A stretch of DNA of 64,000 nt, taken from NCBI GenBank assembly GCA_033063855.1, contig CP093829.1, positions 14,291,537 to 14,355,536 of the forward strand. Reading direction: 5' to 3'. The position numbers and the translations under genes were made by a program. The notes beneath the pieces are model-generated. The model did no database searches. It was not told the origin of the DNA and worked only from the letters and a program-made list of their open reading frames with translations. Position 1 is the stretch's first letter, and every line of letters begins with the position of its first letter. Shown here piece after piece: positions 51,601 through 64,000 of this stretch. This DNA is from Smittia aterrima (taxonomy: Eukaryota > Arthropoda > Insecta > Diptera > Chironomidae).

Positions 51601-54600
51601 CAAATAGACAAATAATCCTGTTGCTATTGTCAACATGATGAATTAAAAAATAGAAATAGATTTCAGCTCATTCTTCTTTTATTTAATTAATTACGGAAGA
51701 CTTGTATTGACGAGAGTCACGAATAACTGATTGATGAGCCGAACGGAAGCTGTTCGATGCTCTTAAGAAATATTCAATTACGAAATATTATTATCGCATT
51801 CATTTCTGATCTCATGAAGAATTTATAAATTCCGTTGGATCCTCATCAAAAAAATATTTCGATATGATGGCGCTTAATAATGAATGAGTGGATAAATGAG
51901 CACGACGCCCACTCGTTGATTCTCTGACTATCGATGAATGTGAAATATTCATTTTATTTATTTTTCAGGACCGACACAAATCATTGTTGATCAAATGAGC
52001 ACAGTTTCGCATTCCCGTTGTTGGTAAAGACGACGACGACGGAAGCGATCATAAGACAACGAGTGAATCAACTCAATTTTGATTCCTTCGTCGCAATTTA
52101 TCTTTCGTCAAATTTTCATTTAATTTATCATCTTCGTGATTGCCCCCGGCTTCAGTTTCTCATCATGATTATTCGTTACATGAATTTTAAGCTTCAAGAA
52201 TGATTTATTACGTAATGTCAATCTTTACGGGACTTTTTTTACGATAAAACTGGAGAACCGAGGAGACAAGAATTTTCTTTAGCCTAGTTTTCTTGATGAA
52301 GATATTTAACTTTTTTATTAACATAAATTGCGGATAATTCAAACACGCTTCGAAGCAATTTTCGATTTGCAGATCAAGGTCGCGGAAATCATTCAAATCA
52401 AAATGAAAATTGGTCAATTTCTTAAAATTATCGATGATTTTGAAGAGCGAAGTTTGTTTTGTCGATTTTTCCCCTTTTCAAATCAACTGCATTGAATCAG
52501 AAAGCTGTTCGAAAGAGAAAGAATTCGGTTCAAGTTCTGCTGCGAAAGCAAATATTTCAAGTATTTTTTTTGTGTGTTTTGTCGTTTGACAACAGAAGCA
52601 TCGTTTCAACAGTTTTTTTTGGGTTTCGTGAGAGCAAGAAGGTGTGACAAAATGTTTAATAATTTTTCAACTTCTTTTTTCATCGCTCAAAAGAAGAAAG
52701 AAGAAGAAATCTTTCGACGGTCAAAATCCAAAGTTAAAGGTTCATTAACGTCTAAAGTTATGCCGATTCGCGGGGAAAAAAGAATTTAAAGACGACGATA
52801 ATGCAATTTGATATATTAAGCATTGTGCATAAACCACATAAATTCATTTTTGTCGACTCTGACATCATAAACAAGTTCTGGTAGATTGCGGGTCGTCGAC
52901 CATAAAGCAATAATTTTAAAATCGTTTTTAACTTGATTTAAGTTAAAGGAAACTGACGCAAACTGACCCCACTTACATCATCAAAATGGCATTGAAACGA
53001 TTTCTTTATTTCAGTAAAACACACGAGACGATCCACGCTGTTCCATAAACGAAAAATATTTTTTCTTTGCTTCGACTTTAATTCAATATTAAAACAAAAT
53101 TAATCAAAGATTACCCAAGTCAAACCCTCGGACTAATTGAAGACTCAGTGAAGGCCATTATTTGTTACATCAGGTGATTTGAAGGACTTTAGATTGGATC
53201 AAAACGAGTAGATTCAACTAAAATATTTTCGAAAATCACCTTCGTAGAGTCAAGATATTGTTTGTAGCTTCTTTTTTTTTAACGTAATCATGGAACAAAA
53301 GCGCCTTCTCAAAACAACAAATCAATGTTAAATTCACAACAAAAGTTACATCATCGTCAAGCGAGAGATTCTTTTAGAGATTATTTCTCAGCAATTTTTC
53401 ATTCTAAAAGCTTCTCGCAATAAAAATCAGCGAATGACTAATGAAATTCTTTCGAGAATGTTTGGAAGTTTTATTCTCTCTTGAAACTTTACCAAATATT
53501 CAAATATTCTTGACACTTTTGCGTGTTCGACACGAATGAAATTATGTACAACAAGCTTAATGAACTTGAGCCGATCGATGGCGAAGAAACTGAGAGTAAA
53601 GCAAGGAAACAAAGCAAAACATCAATGAGGTTAATACGTGCAAATAACCTGCAATTTAAGTGCACAAAATTGACATTCAATCGCAGATATGTGTCGTGCA
53701 TGAGAGTAAACAAGTTTTTCAATTCTCTCAGCCACACATAAGGCACGAACATGACATAAATGTCGTAGAAACTCCTCCTTCCCTCTTAATTATAATTAAG
53801 CTTAGTTTGTTGACAAACTCTAAAGATTGAGAAAATTCTAAATTGAAACTAATTACGCATAAATCAAGTGCCTGGATAAGCAAGAAGAGCAATGATATGA
53901 GAACAACTAAATGGGTAGATAATCTTAAGTTTGTGTCAATTACTCGAGCAATTTGGTTCGCCCCACCAAATGTGCGAGCATGAATTATTTTCTCGCGGCT
54001 TCTCACATTCTTCAAGTTTACTCGGTAAATTAAAAATTAAACAAACGGTCATGGTCCAGGTAAGACGATTATCTAACTAAAAAGAATTTCTTTGAAAGAA
54101 GCATAATAATTCATCAGCTTGTCGCTTCCATCTGCGAGATAAGCATGATTGCCAATAACAAATTCATTATTCTCACATCATGAATCAATTTATCGACAAA
54201 TCAAGTGATTTCATTCGTGAGAGGTATTAATTTCAAAATGATATCTTCGTCGACAATTGCTTGTTCGTTAGTAGGAATATATTTGCTTTACTCAACCACA
54301 AGAACCCAAACTTTGTCAACAGAAAATTTTCTCAAATTTCGATTCGCCTCTTTTGAAAGGAAAATCATAACAGGGACTGAAAAATCTTTTTCTTGAAACG
54401 AAATTCTCAAACTAATTTAAATTTATGGATTATTCTTCTTTCTCGTCTAGCGAAGCCTAAAATTATGTGAAATGCTGTGAACCCTCATCAATTCCATTTG
54501 CCAATTTTGTTTTTCTCTCTCTCTCTCTCTCTGTTTCTTTATCAAACAACTCATCGCATTGATGATCGCTGATGATGGAAGACAAAGAAGAACGCAAGAC

Positions 54601-57600
54601 GACGATTAAACGTGGCCGTAATCTTTTAATAGCTTTTGTTGTGAGCCTAGCTTGATGTTACTTGGAAATCAACAAGATAATTACATTATTCCGTCATTTT
54701 TTGCCGCTGTTCCAAGCTGCTGCGTATACAAGTTCCTCACACTTGCTTCAATACAATTTAAGTATTTTGAAGGTTTTGCATTTTCGTGGCTTCGCTTGTT
54801 ATACAAAGCCATTCTTAAATTATATAATTTTGGTTGAACTCAAGGCCAAGATACGAGCATCATCCGACATAGTTTAAAGTGATTAGAGGCTTTTAAATCA
54901 AAACGTCCGACTAAAGTGAAGATATTTAAATCGTCAATAAATCATTTAATAAAAGTGCACCGGCATTCAAATTTATTTTTTCTTCAGATGAAGTTTTGAT
55001 GTTTTCGCATCTTACATGCAGATAAATGAACATAAAAGTCTATAGCAAGCTTTTAAAAAATCACGGATTCGGCGACTTGTATCGTAATCATTTCGGAAGA
55101 GAGAAAAGTTTAAAGCCTCGGAGGCATCTCTCGAAATGATTGGGTCTTCGGAAAAAATTCAATTTAATGATCAAATGCTTCAAATCTCCGGAATGTTCGG
55201 CTTTCAAAAGGGATCCAACGAGTTGTTGATGATGTCATTATTGATTCTTCTCTGTGTTTACACATAAAACTGGTGATTTTCGTCTGAAGAATTTGGTATT
55301 GGTCGGGATGAATCATTTTGCGACCGTCGTAAACAAAATAGAAATGTGATTTGTTTTCACAGTTCGAGTAAGACCGATATAGACTTTTGTTTTCTTTTTG
55401 CTTGAGACATTTATGTGAAAAGTTTCTTTCTCGCTCAAGCTTCTTAAAGATCTACGAATGACATAGCACGGTAAGGGCCATAATGCGAAAATATTTGACC
55501 CCCTTCTAATCTCACTTCAATTATGTTGGACGGTGAAGGCGAAAGTCCATTAGCAAATATTCCACTCGCAAAAAGGACGAAGAAGCCCCCTGGCGATATT
55601 AAAGAAAGAAAGCCTGTAATTTATCGACGAAAATAAAGCCAAACGCTTGTGTGGATGGATCTGCCATGAATTATTGAGGAGATTGAAAAAAGAAAGTACC
55701 GAGAGCTTTTGCCCAACATGCATTAATGATTTACTTCAGAGAATTTCCTCCGGTACACTTCGAAATGACTCTTTAGGGAGATTGTTTAAAAAATCATTTT
55801 TCTCCAACTGAGAGAAAGTGTGAAAACTTTTCCGGAATTAGTGCTGAGCAGAAAATTCTTGTTTCCTTGCTCGTTAAGTCAATCCGAGAGGTCATGGAAA
55901 AGAAATTTTCCGATAATTGACTGTCGACCTTTTTTATAAACCCAAACACAAGTTAGGCGATGAGAAGACAGCTTATCAACCAAGCCCTTAAGTATTGCAC
56001 TTGTCAAGAGGTCGACGAGAGTCAATTTAGACTGTTGCATGGAAAGTGAAAACATTTTCGACTGAAAGATTGTTAACCACGAAATCAGTCGCTTAGACTC
56101 GACTGAAACCATTTATGAGTGTCAGCATTTCACACTCACATGTTACATTCTGGTAATCTCTAGTTAGACCAACAATTACGTAATTGAAGATTCAAAATAA
56201 TTGAAGCTAAACTTTTTGTCGTGACGATAAACATTTTGCAAGCTGAGTAAACAAGCAAAGATATTTTTCATAACGCGCTAAAAGTCATAAAAAGAGCTGT
56301 TAAAAGAAATGAGTTTAGGATGGGTAATCAAGTGTTGAACTTGGCGCAGATTAAATGTGTTCCATCAATTTAGATCCGAACTAACTTTTAACACAAAAAG
56401 GTTCGTTTGTGCGAAGATTTAGTTTCCAACAAAGGGTCGGAATTGTTTTATTTTTCGAGGTCTTGTCTTCAGACTGCGCCTGGTCTGCAACCAACTTGAT
56501 TAATTCGGACATTTTTCTTCTTGTTAAAACATGATATATTACGTTAAGCAACGAGTGGTGGCGGAAAAGTTCTTCTTTTATGCAGAACCTGAAGGTCAAA
56601 CACTGAAGAAGACTCAACGAGGAGAATGGAAATTAAAAAATTAAGTTTTAAAGGAAATAAATCTTTTATGGCTCTTGGGAGCTCATTTATGTATGAGAGC
56701 GAAATTCTCTTTTTGTGTGGACTTGGAATAAAGCGAAAGTGAGAGAGACTTTGACTTCTATTGTTCACTTGCTTAAGATCGAAATTATATTTGTTGCGCT
56801 TTAACTTTAGCTGTCACACTGAGAATGACAATGGCAGTGAAGATAAGTCGAGACAATCAAGAAGAAGAAATTAATTAGCATTCAAAGGGTGGGTGACCCT
56901 TTGTTTCCTTTGCAGTGCCAAAAATTTTGCTGTTAAGTGTGCAATGAAGAACTTTTTAATGAATCAGACACTGAAACTACAAAACAAACGATTTTCTTCG
57001 TGCTGCCGTATAACGACATAAACAAACAATCTTATTTATGTTTGCAAACACTTGCAATCGAGTCGCTCCAAACTTTTTCACGAGAGCTGAATGAACAAAG
57101 TTTTTTCCCAAGTCAAGTTCGAAACAGGAAAAACTTATATCGATTCGCAAAATCAATACGTTGCAAGTGTAAACTCGGCTTCGAAAGCTGTCACATTTGA
57201 AACGAAAATAGTGTTTCGAGATCTACAAAGAATTGAATGATTCACTGAGGAGTCTTTCTCCTCATGTAAGCTATAGCACGGGCACTTTGTCAACCACATT
57301 CTCATGTATGCAAATGATTCCATGTCGTCTTTTGGGTCCTCTCATTCTACGCTTTTTCCTACGACTCAACATAATTTTTGTTTGTACAGATTATTTCCAA
57401 AGAGATGATTTTTCGGGCGCTTCATATCCATACGTAAAGTTTACCTTCTTTTCCCTTTAGTCGAACATAGAAATGTGTTCTCAGCAGAATGCGATCGGAG
57501 ACCGAGAGCAATTGATTGTGACGATGGAGAGATGTAAGATAATGAAAGTGGCTTCATCGATCCACAATCACAGGGGAGAAGTCCCTGTCTAATCAATTTT

Positions 57601-58615
57601 TAGAATATTCTCAAACATATTGAGCCTCAAAAAAGTTGTAAAAATCAAATTTATTCAAGAGAAGAAAACATTGAAAGCCTTCGAATATCATCATCAAAAA
57701 AAAAGTTATTGATGACAAACAAAAAACCAGTTTCTAATCAAACGATGTGATTTTCATGACACGAGCGACCTCGAATGAAACGTTCAGTGTGTGAATTTTA
57801 ATTGGAATCGAATAAAAACTAATCTCACAGGAAAGTAATTAGAGTCTCGAATTGAAATTGGAAACCAATACTGAAATAATTACTTTTCCCTCTTTAGATA
57901 ACAAACAAACGATCTAGTCGATGCTTCACCGAGACAATCTCACTTCGATTAGTAGAAACGAAATGTTATTTCATGAAAAATTAAAATTTAATTGAGATTT
58001 GCAAAGTCTCATGTGTTCACAGGCTCAACGCCTCATCTGTTGGCACACCAGAGAGCATCGAGTAAGTTAAAACTGATTTCGAGGCAGCGAAAAGAGAAAT
58101 GAATGAATTTAAAATTAAAAATCTACCTTTCGCATAGGCAAAATGAGTCCTGTGTTGTTTGTTGGTGTATTCGTCTGACGTACAGGGACGACTCCGACGT
58201 TGTTTAAGTTTAAAGCTGTTAATTGTGATTGAGTTTGACTTGTTATCGGCTGCTGTGGTTGCTGTGCTGAGCTCGGCATCGGTTGCTGACTCAAGTTCAA
58301 GTGTGGATGAGCGACAAAGCTCCGTAAAGTCAATGGCGTAAACATGGCAGCAGCGGCCGCGGGATGTAATTGTTGATTTAATTGTTGGTGGATCGCTGCG
58401 GCAGCATGATTGTGGTGCATGGCTTGTAACTGGTGATGAGAATATGGCGATTGTTGAGTTTGATTTGGAGGCTGTTGTGCTTGAGCTTGTTGAACGGCAG
58501 CTGCTGCGATTTGAGGCTGATAGCCGCCGGGAGCTGCCGGGTTGAAGGGAACAGCAAGCATTTTCTGAAGTGGTACACCCCAGGGAATGTACCATGAGCC
58601 AGGATGATGTTGCAT
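39667..58615 (-). CDS. RPUSD2: RPUSD2/RluA-type RNA pseudouridine synthase with alternative exon 5
   Basis: Eleven coding exons on the minus strand: 58127-58615, 49607-49702, 49438-49525, 48631-48853, exon 5 (47215-47302 or 44548-44635), 41807-42027, 41522-41712, 40937-41161, 40600-40862, 40117-40272 and 39667-39735. They join in frame to 702 residues. RluA enzymes convert uridine to pseudouridine in RNA. An S4-like RNA-binding region is at about 215-298. The catalytic domain includes DIVVVNKPASIPV, HPCGRYRHNT, HRLDRLTSGLLLFGR with catalytic Asp360, and GRMHQIRVHLQYLG. The tail carries CYECKVRYKDPKPQDLVMYLHAWKYKGPGW (read as two blocks, CYECKVRYKDPK and QDLVMYLHAWKYK), typical of RPUSD2. Exon 1 is rich in Gln, Ala and His and lies 8.4 kb upstream; it fits by phase only. 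Exon 2 offers another in-frame ATG (MTEKDKAK). Confidence 0.92.
42028..44547 (-). other. RPUSD2 intron between exon 5b and exon 6
   Basis: A 2.5-kb AT-rich intron. Its part next to exon 6 (about 42030-42330) is the source of the intron sequence in the inverted fragment at 32.6 kb. No third version of exon 5 and no nested gene was found here. Confidence 0.5.
44548..44635 (-). CDS. RPUSD2: RPUSD2 alternative exon 5b
   Basis: 88-nt exon with acceptor AAACAG and donor GTGAGT. In the gene's phase it reads HETPVLSHPIKIIYVDND, then LVVLDKPCSLP. It is homologous to exon 5a, same length, same phases and collinear residue for residue. It supplies the strand leading to the D..VV..KP..PV element just before HPCG in exon 6. 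At 88 nt the exon is not a multiple of three, so including both versions, or neither, would break the frame. Confidence 0.88.
44636..47214 (-). other. RPUSD2 interval between exons 5a and 5b
   Basis: 2.6 kb of AT-rich sequence between the two alternative exons. This interval is where competing RNA structures or splice silencers controlling exon choice would be expected. I did not find a clear docking-site/selector pair by eye. Confidence 0.4.
44829..44848. repeat. Short GT-rich microsatellite
   Basis: About ten GT units interrupted by one GC, in the intron between RPUSD2 exons 5a and 5b. No function is implied. Confidence 0.8.
47215..47302 (-). CDS. RPUSD2: RPUSD2 alternative exon 5a
   Basis: 88-nt exon with acceptor TTTTCCAG and donor GTAAGT. 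It reads HEVPVTSQPITIVFMDDD, then IVVVNKPASIP, which is the standard RPUSD2 sequence for this part of the catalytic domain. It is probably the ancestral form, since NKPASIPV is closer to the family consensus than exon 5b. It follows exon 4, which ends in NIVH plus two bases of an Arg codon, and either version completes that Arg. Confidence 0.9.
49703..58126 (-). other. Large first intron of RPUSD2
   Basis: 8.4 kb between the Gln/Ala-rich first coding exon and the Lys-rich second exon. It has only short, unrecognised open frames on both strands, a CT microsatellite at 54514-54532 and a short GAC run near 52028. No nested gene is supported. If the first exon belongs to another gene, this stretch would be intergenic. 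Confidence 0.5.
54514..54532. repeat. CT dinucleotide microsatellite
   Basis: About nine TC/CT units in the large first intron of RPUSD2. Confidence 0.85.
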
Positions 58616-61600
58616 GATGTCAACTTTGTCTCACTTGCTCTTGCACTAATTACTGTCTTTATATTATCGTCTATCTCACGTCTCACGCTAGTTGCTTCAA
58701 CAACTTTATTCTTTCTCTTTTTATCAAAACTTTATCGTCACTTAGCTCTTTTTAGGTTCTTTAGTTTTATTTTTGCACAATCCTCGTTTAATTTTTCTCT
58801 CAATGTTTTCAATGTTGCCAAGCGATAATTTGATTCAGCTGAGCGAGCTGTTTTTCACTTGCTCTCCACTTGATATTTATTATAATAGATTGGATCCTAA
58901 TCGTTAAAGAAATGATAAAACTAAGGTTTCTTTTGCTCGCTGAGATATTTCATGTTTCAAACTCATTCCTTAAAAAGGTTTTCATGTCACTCCTATCAAA
59001 AATCGAGTGAGAGACTAACGCGTTAAGTGTAATTAATTATCGATGAACAATTTGTGTCAACAGATTGCTCGTCGAATATTATCAGACAGTAAATTTCCGA
59101 AACATCGAGAAGTCAAACGACGTTCAACGTCGTTCAATAGGAGTGAGTTTATTAATTTATCATCTATCATCACGCGACAACACTTCTTTGTCTTTGAATT
59201 TATTTCTCTTATCATAATGTTACGCCTGATTATTTTCAATTGAAAATCATTATTTCTCATAATTGAATGTCATTCACGTTTGATTTATCGTTACAGCAAT
59301 GAGCTGTTAATTACACCGCTTATAGCTATAAGCGAAACTTCTCACAAACAATTCGAGATATCATTGCATTCGGATCGGAAGGTTTTTCGGAGAAGTCGTG
59401 AATAATAAAAATTTCATTGTTCGCGTCGGCATAACGGAAAGCGGAAGCATCTAATGAAGCTTCATATCATGACGAGACGAACGAGAGTGAACGTTAATTA
59501 CAAACAATTTACAACCGCGACGCCATTAGTCCATCAATTAAAATCTTTAAAGTGGAGATAGACTAGAACTTTTTTCTTCTTTTTCCTGAAAATCTCAGAC
59601 GAAAGAACGTGCTGATTCTCTCATCGTCTCTTTCTTGACAGCAATAAAGTGTGAGGAATTCACATTTCCCGGTTTTACATTTGTTTTCTTGCAGACGTTG
59701 CTTTCCTTTAAAAATTTCAAATTTCTTTACGTCGAAAATGTTAAATATTTTCCGGTCGGCAGAGAAGCGAATGAAAGGTAAAATTTTTACACGAACCCAA
59801 GTGAATTGTTTGATAACAGAGGAACATGAAACAAATACAGAAAACATTATGTCGTTCTCCAAAAGAAAACATCGTAATACCGGTAACATCGTTTGATGTG
59901 GTAAAAGGCTTTTTTCGTTTTTTTTTTTTGGTAAGCTGATATTAGAGAGACGTGTAAGACGCAAATCTATATCACGCGTAAATTGAATTAATATTTAATA
60001 TTTCTCAGAATTATTTAAGCAATTTATTTTGTTGATACTATAATGAAACCATAAGCAAACAAGGAGCAAAAGCTTAACTCTCGTCTCTAATGTAAAACTT
60101 TTTTCCGCTCTGCCTTCATTCTTGTGTTATTTGTTCTTTTTTATTTACCGAGTTCTTCTTTTTTATGGCAGAGAATATTTTCCCATCCGCGCGCGTGGGG
60201 ACGAAAAGAAGGAAAGTGCTAGAGAAAGCTCTGTTGATCGCAACAGAATAATAGTGTTTATGTTCGGTTTAGATGCAAAGAGGAAGAGTGTGGGCATGAT
60301 TAAACCCATTAGCTTTTAAATTAAACTTCTCATCTGTTGTCGAAGTTGTTGCTTCTAACACACTCTTTCCGTTTTTCTCATTGTTTTACGATCACTCTTA
60401 CTTGAGATATGTGTTATCCTCATTACATTCATTCATATTTTTCCGAAGGAAGTGAGAGAGTTTTATTTCGGAATAGAACAACATGGTACCGAGAGAACAA
60501 GTTTTCGTTGCTTTTTGCTTCGGCATAAAATTAGAATAATGTTTCTGTTATTATCGAAAACGACGGGAATAAGAACGAAAAACGAAAGAAATGAATTCAT
60601 GCATGGCAAAAGAATGATTTTCATTTAAATAATCGTAACGATATGATTCCTAAATGATGTGTGCCATATAATATATAAATGGAAAATGGATTTTTCGCAA
60701 AATAAATAAAAAAAAATAAAAACTCGAACCGAAAGTTTAAAGTAAAAGTTGGCCATTTGTATTCAATGCACAATCGAAAATGATAAACTTCATTCAGGAT
60801 CAAATTCATTGAACTTTTATATTTATTTTACACATGAATGACGATGATAGCTGATGCGCTAATTTGAATTATTCGACTTTTCAAATCGATTCCGAATATC
60901 AACGATGGGAAAATGTTTTACGCCAGTGGATTAGATTTGAAAATTTAATTCAATTTGATTTCAAATGTGTCGAAAATGATGTGTGAATTAGCTGGTATCT
61001 AGAACTAGAACAAGCGTTGAAATGATGTCGGAAAATGCTTTTTGTTTGCATTCCGAGAGATAAACGCGAGGAGGGATTTTAGAGGTTTCAAATATCAGAA
61101 TTGAATCACGACGCATAATTAAACATTTTATGTTCATTTGATTTTAACAGTGACAAACAATAATCAAGCGAGCTTGTGAATTGATATTTCCACTTTGATG
61201 GAAAAACATTAAAATCGGAGCAAGAACGAAAATCTGCATATTGATTCCCTTCGTTGCAATCCGTGCCAACAAAATTTTGTGGTTGTTTGCAAATTTTGAG
61301 CTTTTTGCTGGTGCATTCTATGTCTTGTCAAATAATGTTTATTGCCTTTTCACAAAAACCACTTCAAATCATGTGATCAGCTGTTACATGTAGCTTTAAG
61401 TTCTCTCTGCGTCGAATTTTCTATTTAAAGTAGAAATTAACAGTTTTGTGTGGAATCTCAAGTTAAATCCATATCAAGCTTTGCGAAGAACATTTGAAGG
61501 CTTTTTTGTGAAATATCGCTTGCCTTCCGTGGCAAGAAATAGGCGAGAGCTTCAACTCGTAAATCTAAGTTGTTGGTAAACTCTTCTCTACCTTTAAACT

Positions 61601-64000
61601 TTTACTTTCAACCAACTTAATGTTTTGATCCAGTGAAGCACTTTGTTTTAGATGCGATAAAGTTAAAGGCCTTGGCTCACTCTCTTCGTGTTCTCTCTCC
61701 TCAACCTCGTTTTCGATTTTTTTTTGTATTTTTGCCTCAAATGCATTGTATTGCACTATAAACCTTTTTTCTTCTTTCTGTTTAAAAATTTTACCATGTG
61801 GGCTCGCTTTTTATTTTTTTTTGAAAACATTGTTTCATTCATTGTCGACTTCAACAAATCGACAAAAACCACACACGAATGATGCTCAGAAATATTCGGA
61901 AAAAAATCAGATTTTTCAATTTTCGTTTCTTATTCGTCGTTTTCATTTTGGCAAAGCGTTCTTTCGAGAAGATAAATCTTCATTGCGCCTGTTGCATGCA
62001 CAAAACTTTTGCTCCTTCTCTCGGTTTTTTTGAATTAAACACCAAATAACATTGTTAATAGTTGAGATATCAGATAAATTACGACAGTCACCGTACACAA
62101 CTCTCTCTCCACTACTCGAAGGAGCAATCTTTCTAGCTATTCATGTTGTCACATGAATAACAGTCACTTGTGGATACGCGACGTGAGAAAACGGAATTCA
62201 TTCGCTTATCTTCAACATCAGACGCTTTCGAGTGAAGAGAGAAACGTTTTGTTACTGTCGTGTTCGATGGCATAACGATAAAACGAAATGAATTTTCCTT
62301 GATTGCTTTTTATGAAGTCAAAGCGTCGAGTATGAAGCATGAAATATATTTGCGCAAGGAGACGAAAGAGAGAATTCCTTTCTTTTGGGTATTATCGAGT
62401 GATAGATGGAAAATCGCATTTGTTGTATAATACACTTTGACGCTCTTTATTATTCTTTCCATTGCCTGTCGAAGCAAGATCATTTTATAAATGATTCGTC
62501 TTTGTGTACAACAATGATAGATTTTTTTTCTTTCTTTTTTGGTATCAAACGATATTTCTCTTTAGCCTCTGCAGTTCTAAATCGGTTTTGTTAGAATTAA
62601 AGAATAAAATTTCGAGGAAATCAATATTTTCCACTTTTCCGTGCATTCCGAAATTTGTTTTTTTTTTGTTTTATATTTTTCTAGCAATAATTTAAGGCTT
62701 TTAGCATAAGTATCACTAGAAAAATATTTTATGTGTCGGAAAATTTCTCGCTTTTCCAAGTCGTACGAAAATAAATGCCTTTTGTTGTTTCGTAGCTAGT
62801 GGCACAATCTTTTTTAGAAAGAGTCGCACGACTTAATGTTCACGTTTTTTTTTCTTTCTTGTTAACTTTTATTTAAAAATTTTGACAAATTTTCTCATTT
62901 GAATTTTTTTCACATTCACCGCCCGTTTTAAAAGAATCGGCAACAATCTCCGGCTATGGTTCGTACAAGACTAAGCGATCTCATCGATTGAAATAAGAAT
63001 ATAAAAGTTTCTTCGTTATTTTAGCTCATCTGAGAAAGAGCGAAATGTTGTGAGAGAGTTCGCGATGAACGCATTGAAGCAGGCAAATTGAGTTGATTAT
63101 CGCGAGCGACATGTGAGCGAAAAGAAAATCGTGAGCAAGCGAAGTAACTGTTGAGTATTTTCCCGATACATTTCGAGCATAAACATGATTATGCTCAGAG
63201 CACGATGAGAGCATCAGAGAGAGAAGTTTTCCAAATATTTCTATGGAAAATGATTTTCACATCTGTTCAAAAGTTTTTCATTTAACAAAGTCTCGTCGAA
63301 TACAAATACTTATACACTTACAAGGAAAATTTTCTTCTCTACTTCAAGCAGTAAAAGAATCTTTTTCTTTATTTACGAATGCAGACTTTTTGGTTGTAAA
63401 TATTTCTTTCTTTACTCGTGAAAATCTTGCGTATGTCGGACAGAAAATCCCGGCAACAATAACGAAACGAGAGTCTATTTTTACACTTTGAATTTGTACG
63501 ATTCTCAAACGGCGATAGAGAGACGAACACAAGCGAGCTGACAATTAATCACAAGGAAAAATAGGACGGGAACTGAATACCTTGTGGATCGCTGGGAAAA
63601 CTCTCTTAGCCACGAAATTCTCTGATGTTCTTATCACAATCTCTACCCGCCAAGCTTAGCAAAGACGGAAAAATACAAAAAAGAGAATGTGATAGAAAAA
63701 TATGGAAACTCTCAAGTTTATGGTCCTTGGGAACTTTTATTTTCAGATCTCATGCCAGTCAAATCCGATTTTCACGAATAAATTTCGTTTTTTTTAGAAG
63801 CAGACGGAAAACAATGTCAATCTTCTTGTCCGACGGTCGTTGAGAGTTAGTGTGACTAGAGATATTTTGCATATTGAATCGAGTTACGAAATGGTCTAAC
63901 TTTAATCCCAACCCTTTTCGCCTTTGAAATCTTTGAATGGGATTCCAAATATTTTTCTCCACATGCTTCGAGGAGAAATTTCTTTAACGGAATGAAAGTT
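58616..64000. other. Upstream flank of RPUSD2, no gene recognised
   Basis: 5.4 kb of AT-rich sequence beyond the first coding exon. It should hold the 5' UTR and promoter of the RPUSD2 gene. The open frames (for example 59563-59964 and 61746-62033) overlap on opposite strands, are low in complexity and match no family that I know. Confidence 0.5.

Noticed and set aside
58017..58595. 192-codon Ser/Thr-rich minus-strand frame
   Set aside because: It is another frame across the Gln/Ala-rich RPUSD2 first exon; its composition is what a shifted reading of that repeat-rich exon would give.

Overview
The window is animal nuclear DNA, most likely from an insect and probably a lower (nematoceran) dipteran; a midge is plausible but unproven. 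It is AT-rich, genes have GT-AG introns (several of only 55-70 nt) and the protein-coding genes resemble insect proteins: Caudal, Nse4, S-adenosylmethionine decarboxylase, a FAAH-type amidase, and an RPUSD2/RluA-type pseudouridine synthase. There is no bacterial-style operon, CRISPR array, rRNA or convincing tRNA.

Region 1 (1-12.3 kb) is the most striking part. Two copies of the homeobox gene caudal lie tail to tail in a large inverted duplication. The outer arms (about 1-4286 and 8056-12326; upstream DNA, first exon and most of intron 1) are almost identical. The inner parts (rest of intron 1, homeobox exon, short intron 2, last exon, 3' flanks) have diverged. The pattern suggests an old duplication whose outer arms were homogenised recently by gene conversion, with a sharp edge inside intron 1. 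The second copy has a changed homeodomain residue and a much shorter C-terminus.

Region 2 (15.3-30.6 kb) is gene-dense: Nse4 (minus, SMC5/6 complex), SamDC (minus, polyamine synthesis), a FAAH2-like amidase (plus) and a 1048-residue basic coiled-coil protein of unknown function (plus). SamDC and the amidase are divergent; the 740 bp between their start codons holds a 320-bp MITE-like element with terminal inverted repeats and a 5-bp target duplication.

Region 3 (30.6-64 kb) is mostly non-coding and is dominated by one 19-kb minus-strand gene for an RPUSD2-type pseudouridine synthase, which I could assemble exon by exon into a 702-residue protein. It contains two versions of one 88-nt exon, apparently mutually exclusive. 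A decayed, inverted copy of part of this gene (exons 6-7 with flanking introns) lies at about 32.6-33.4 kb on the other strand. No gene is recognised downstream of 58.6 kb.

All exon structures are read by eye from splice sites, phase and family similarity. No transcript data or database search was available.
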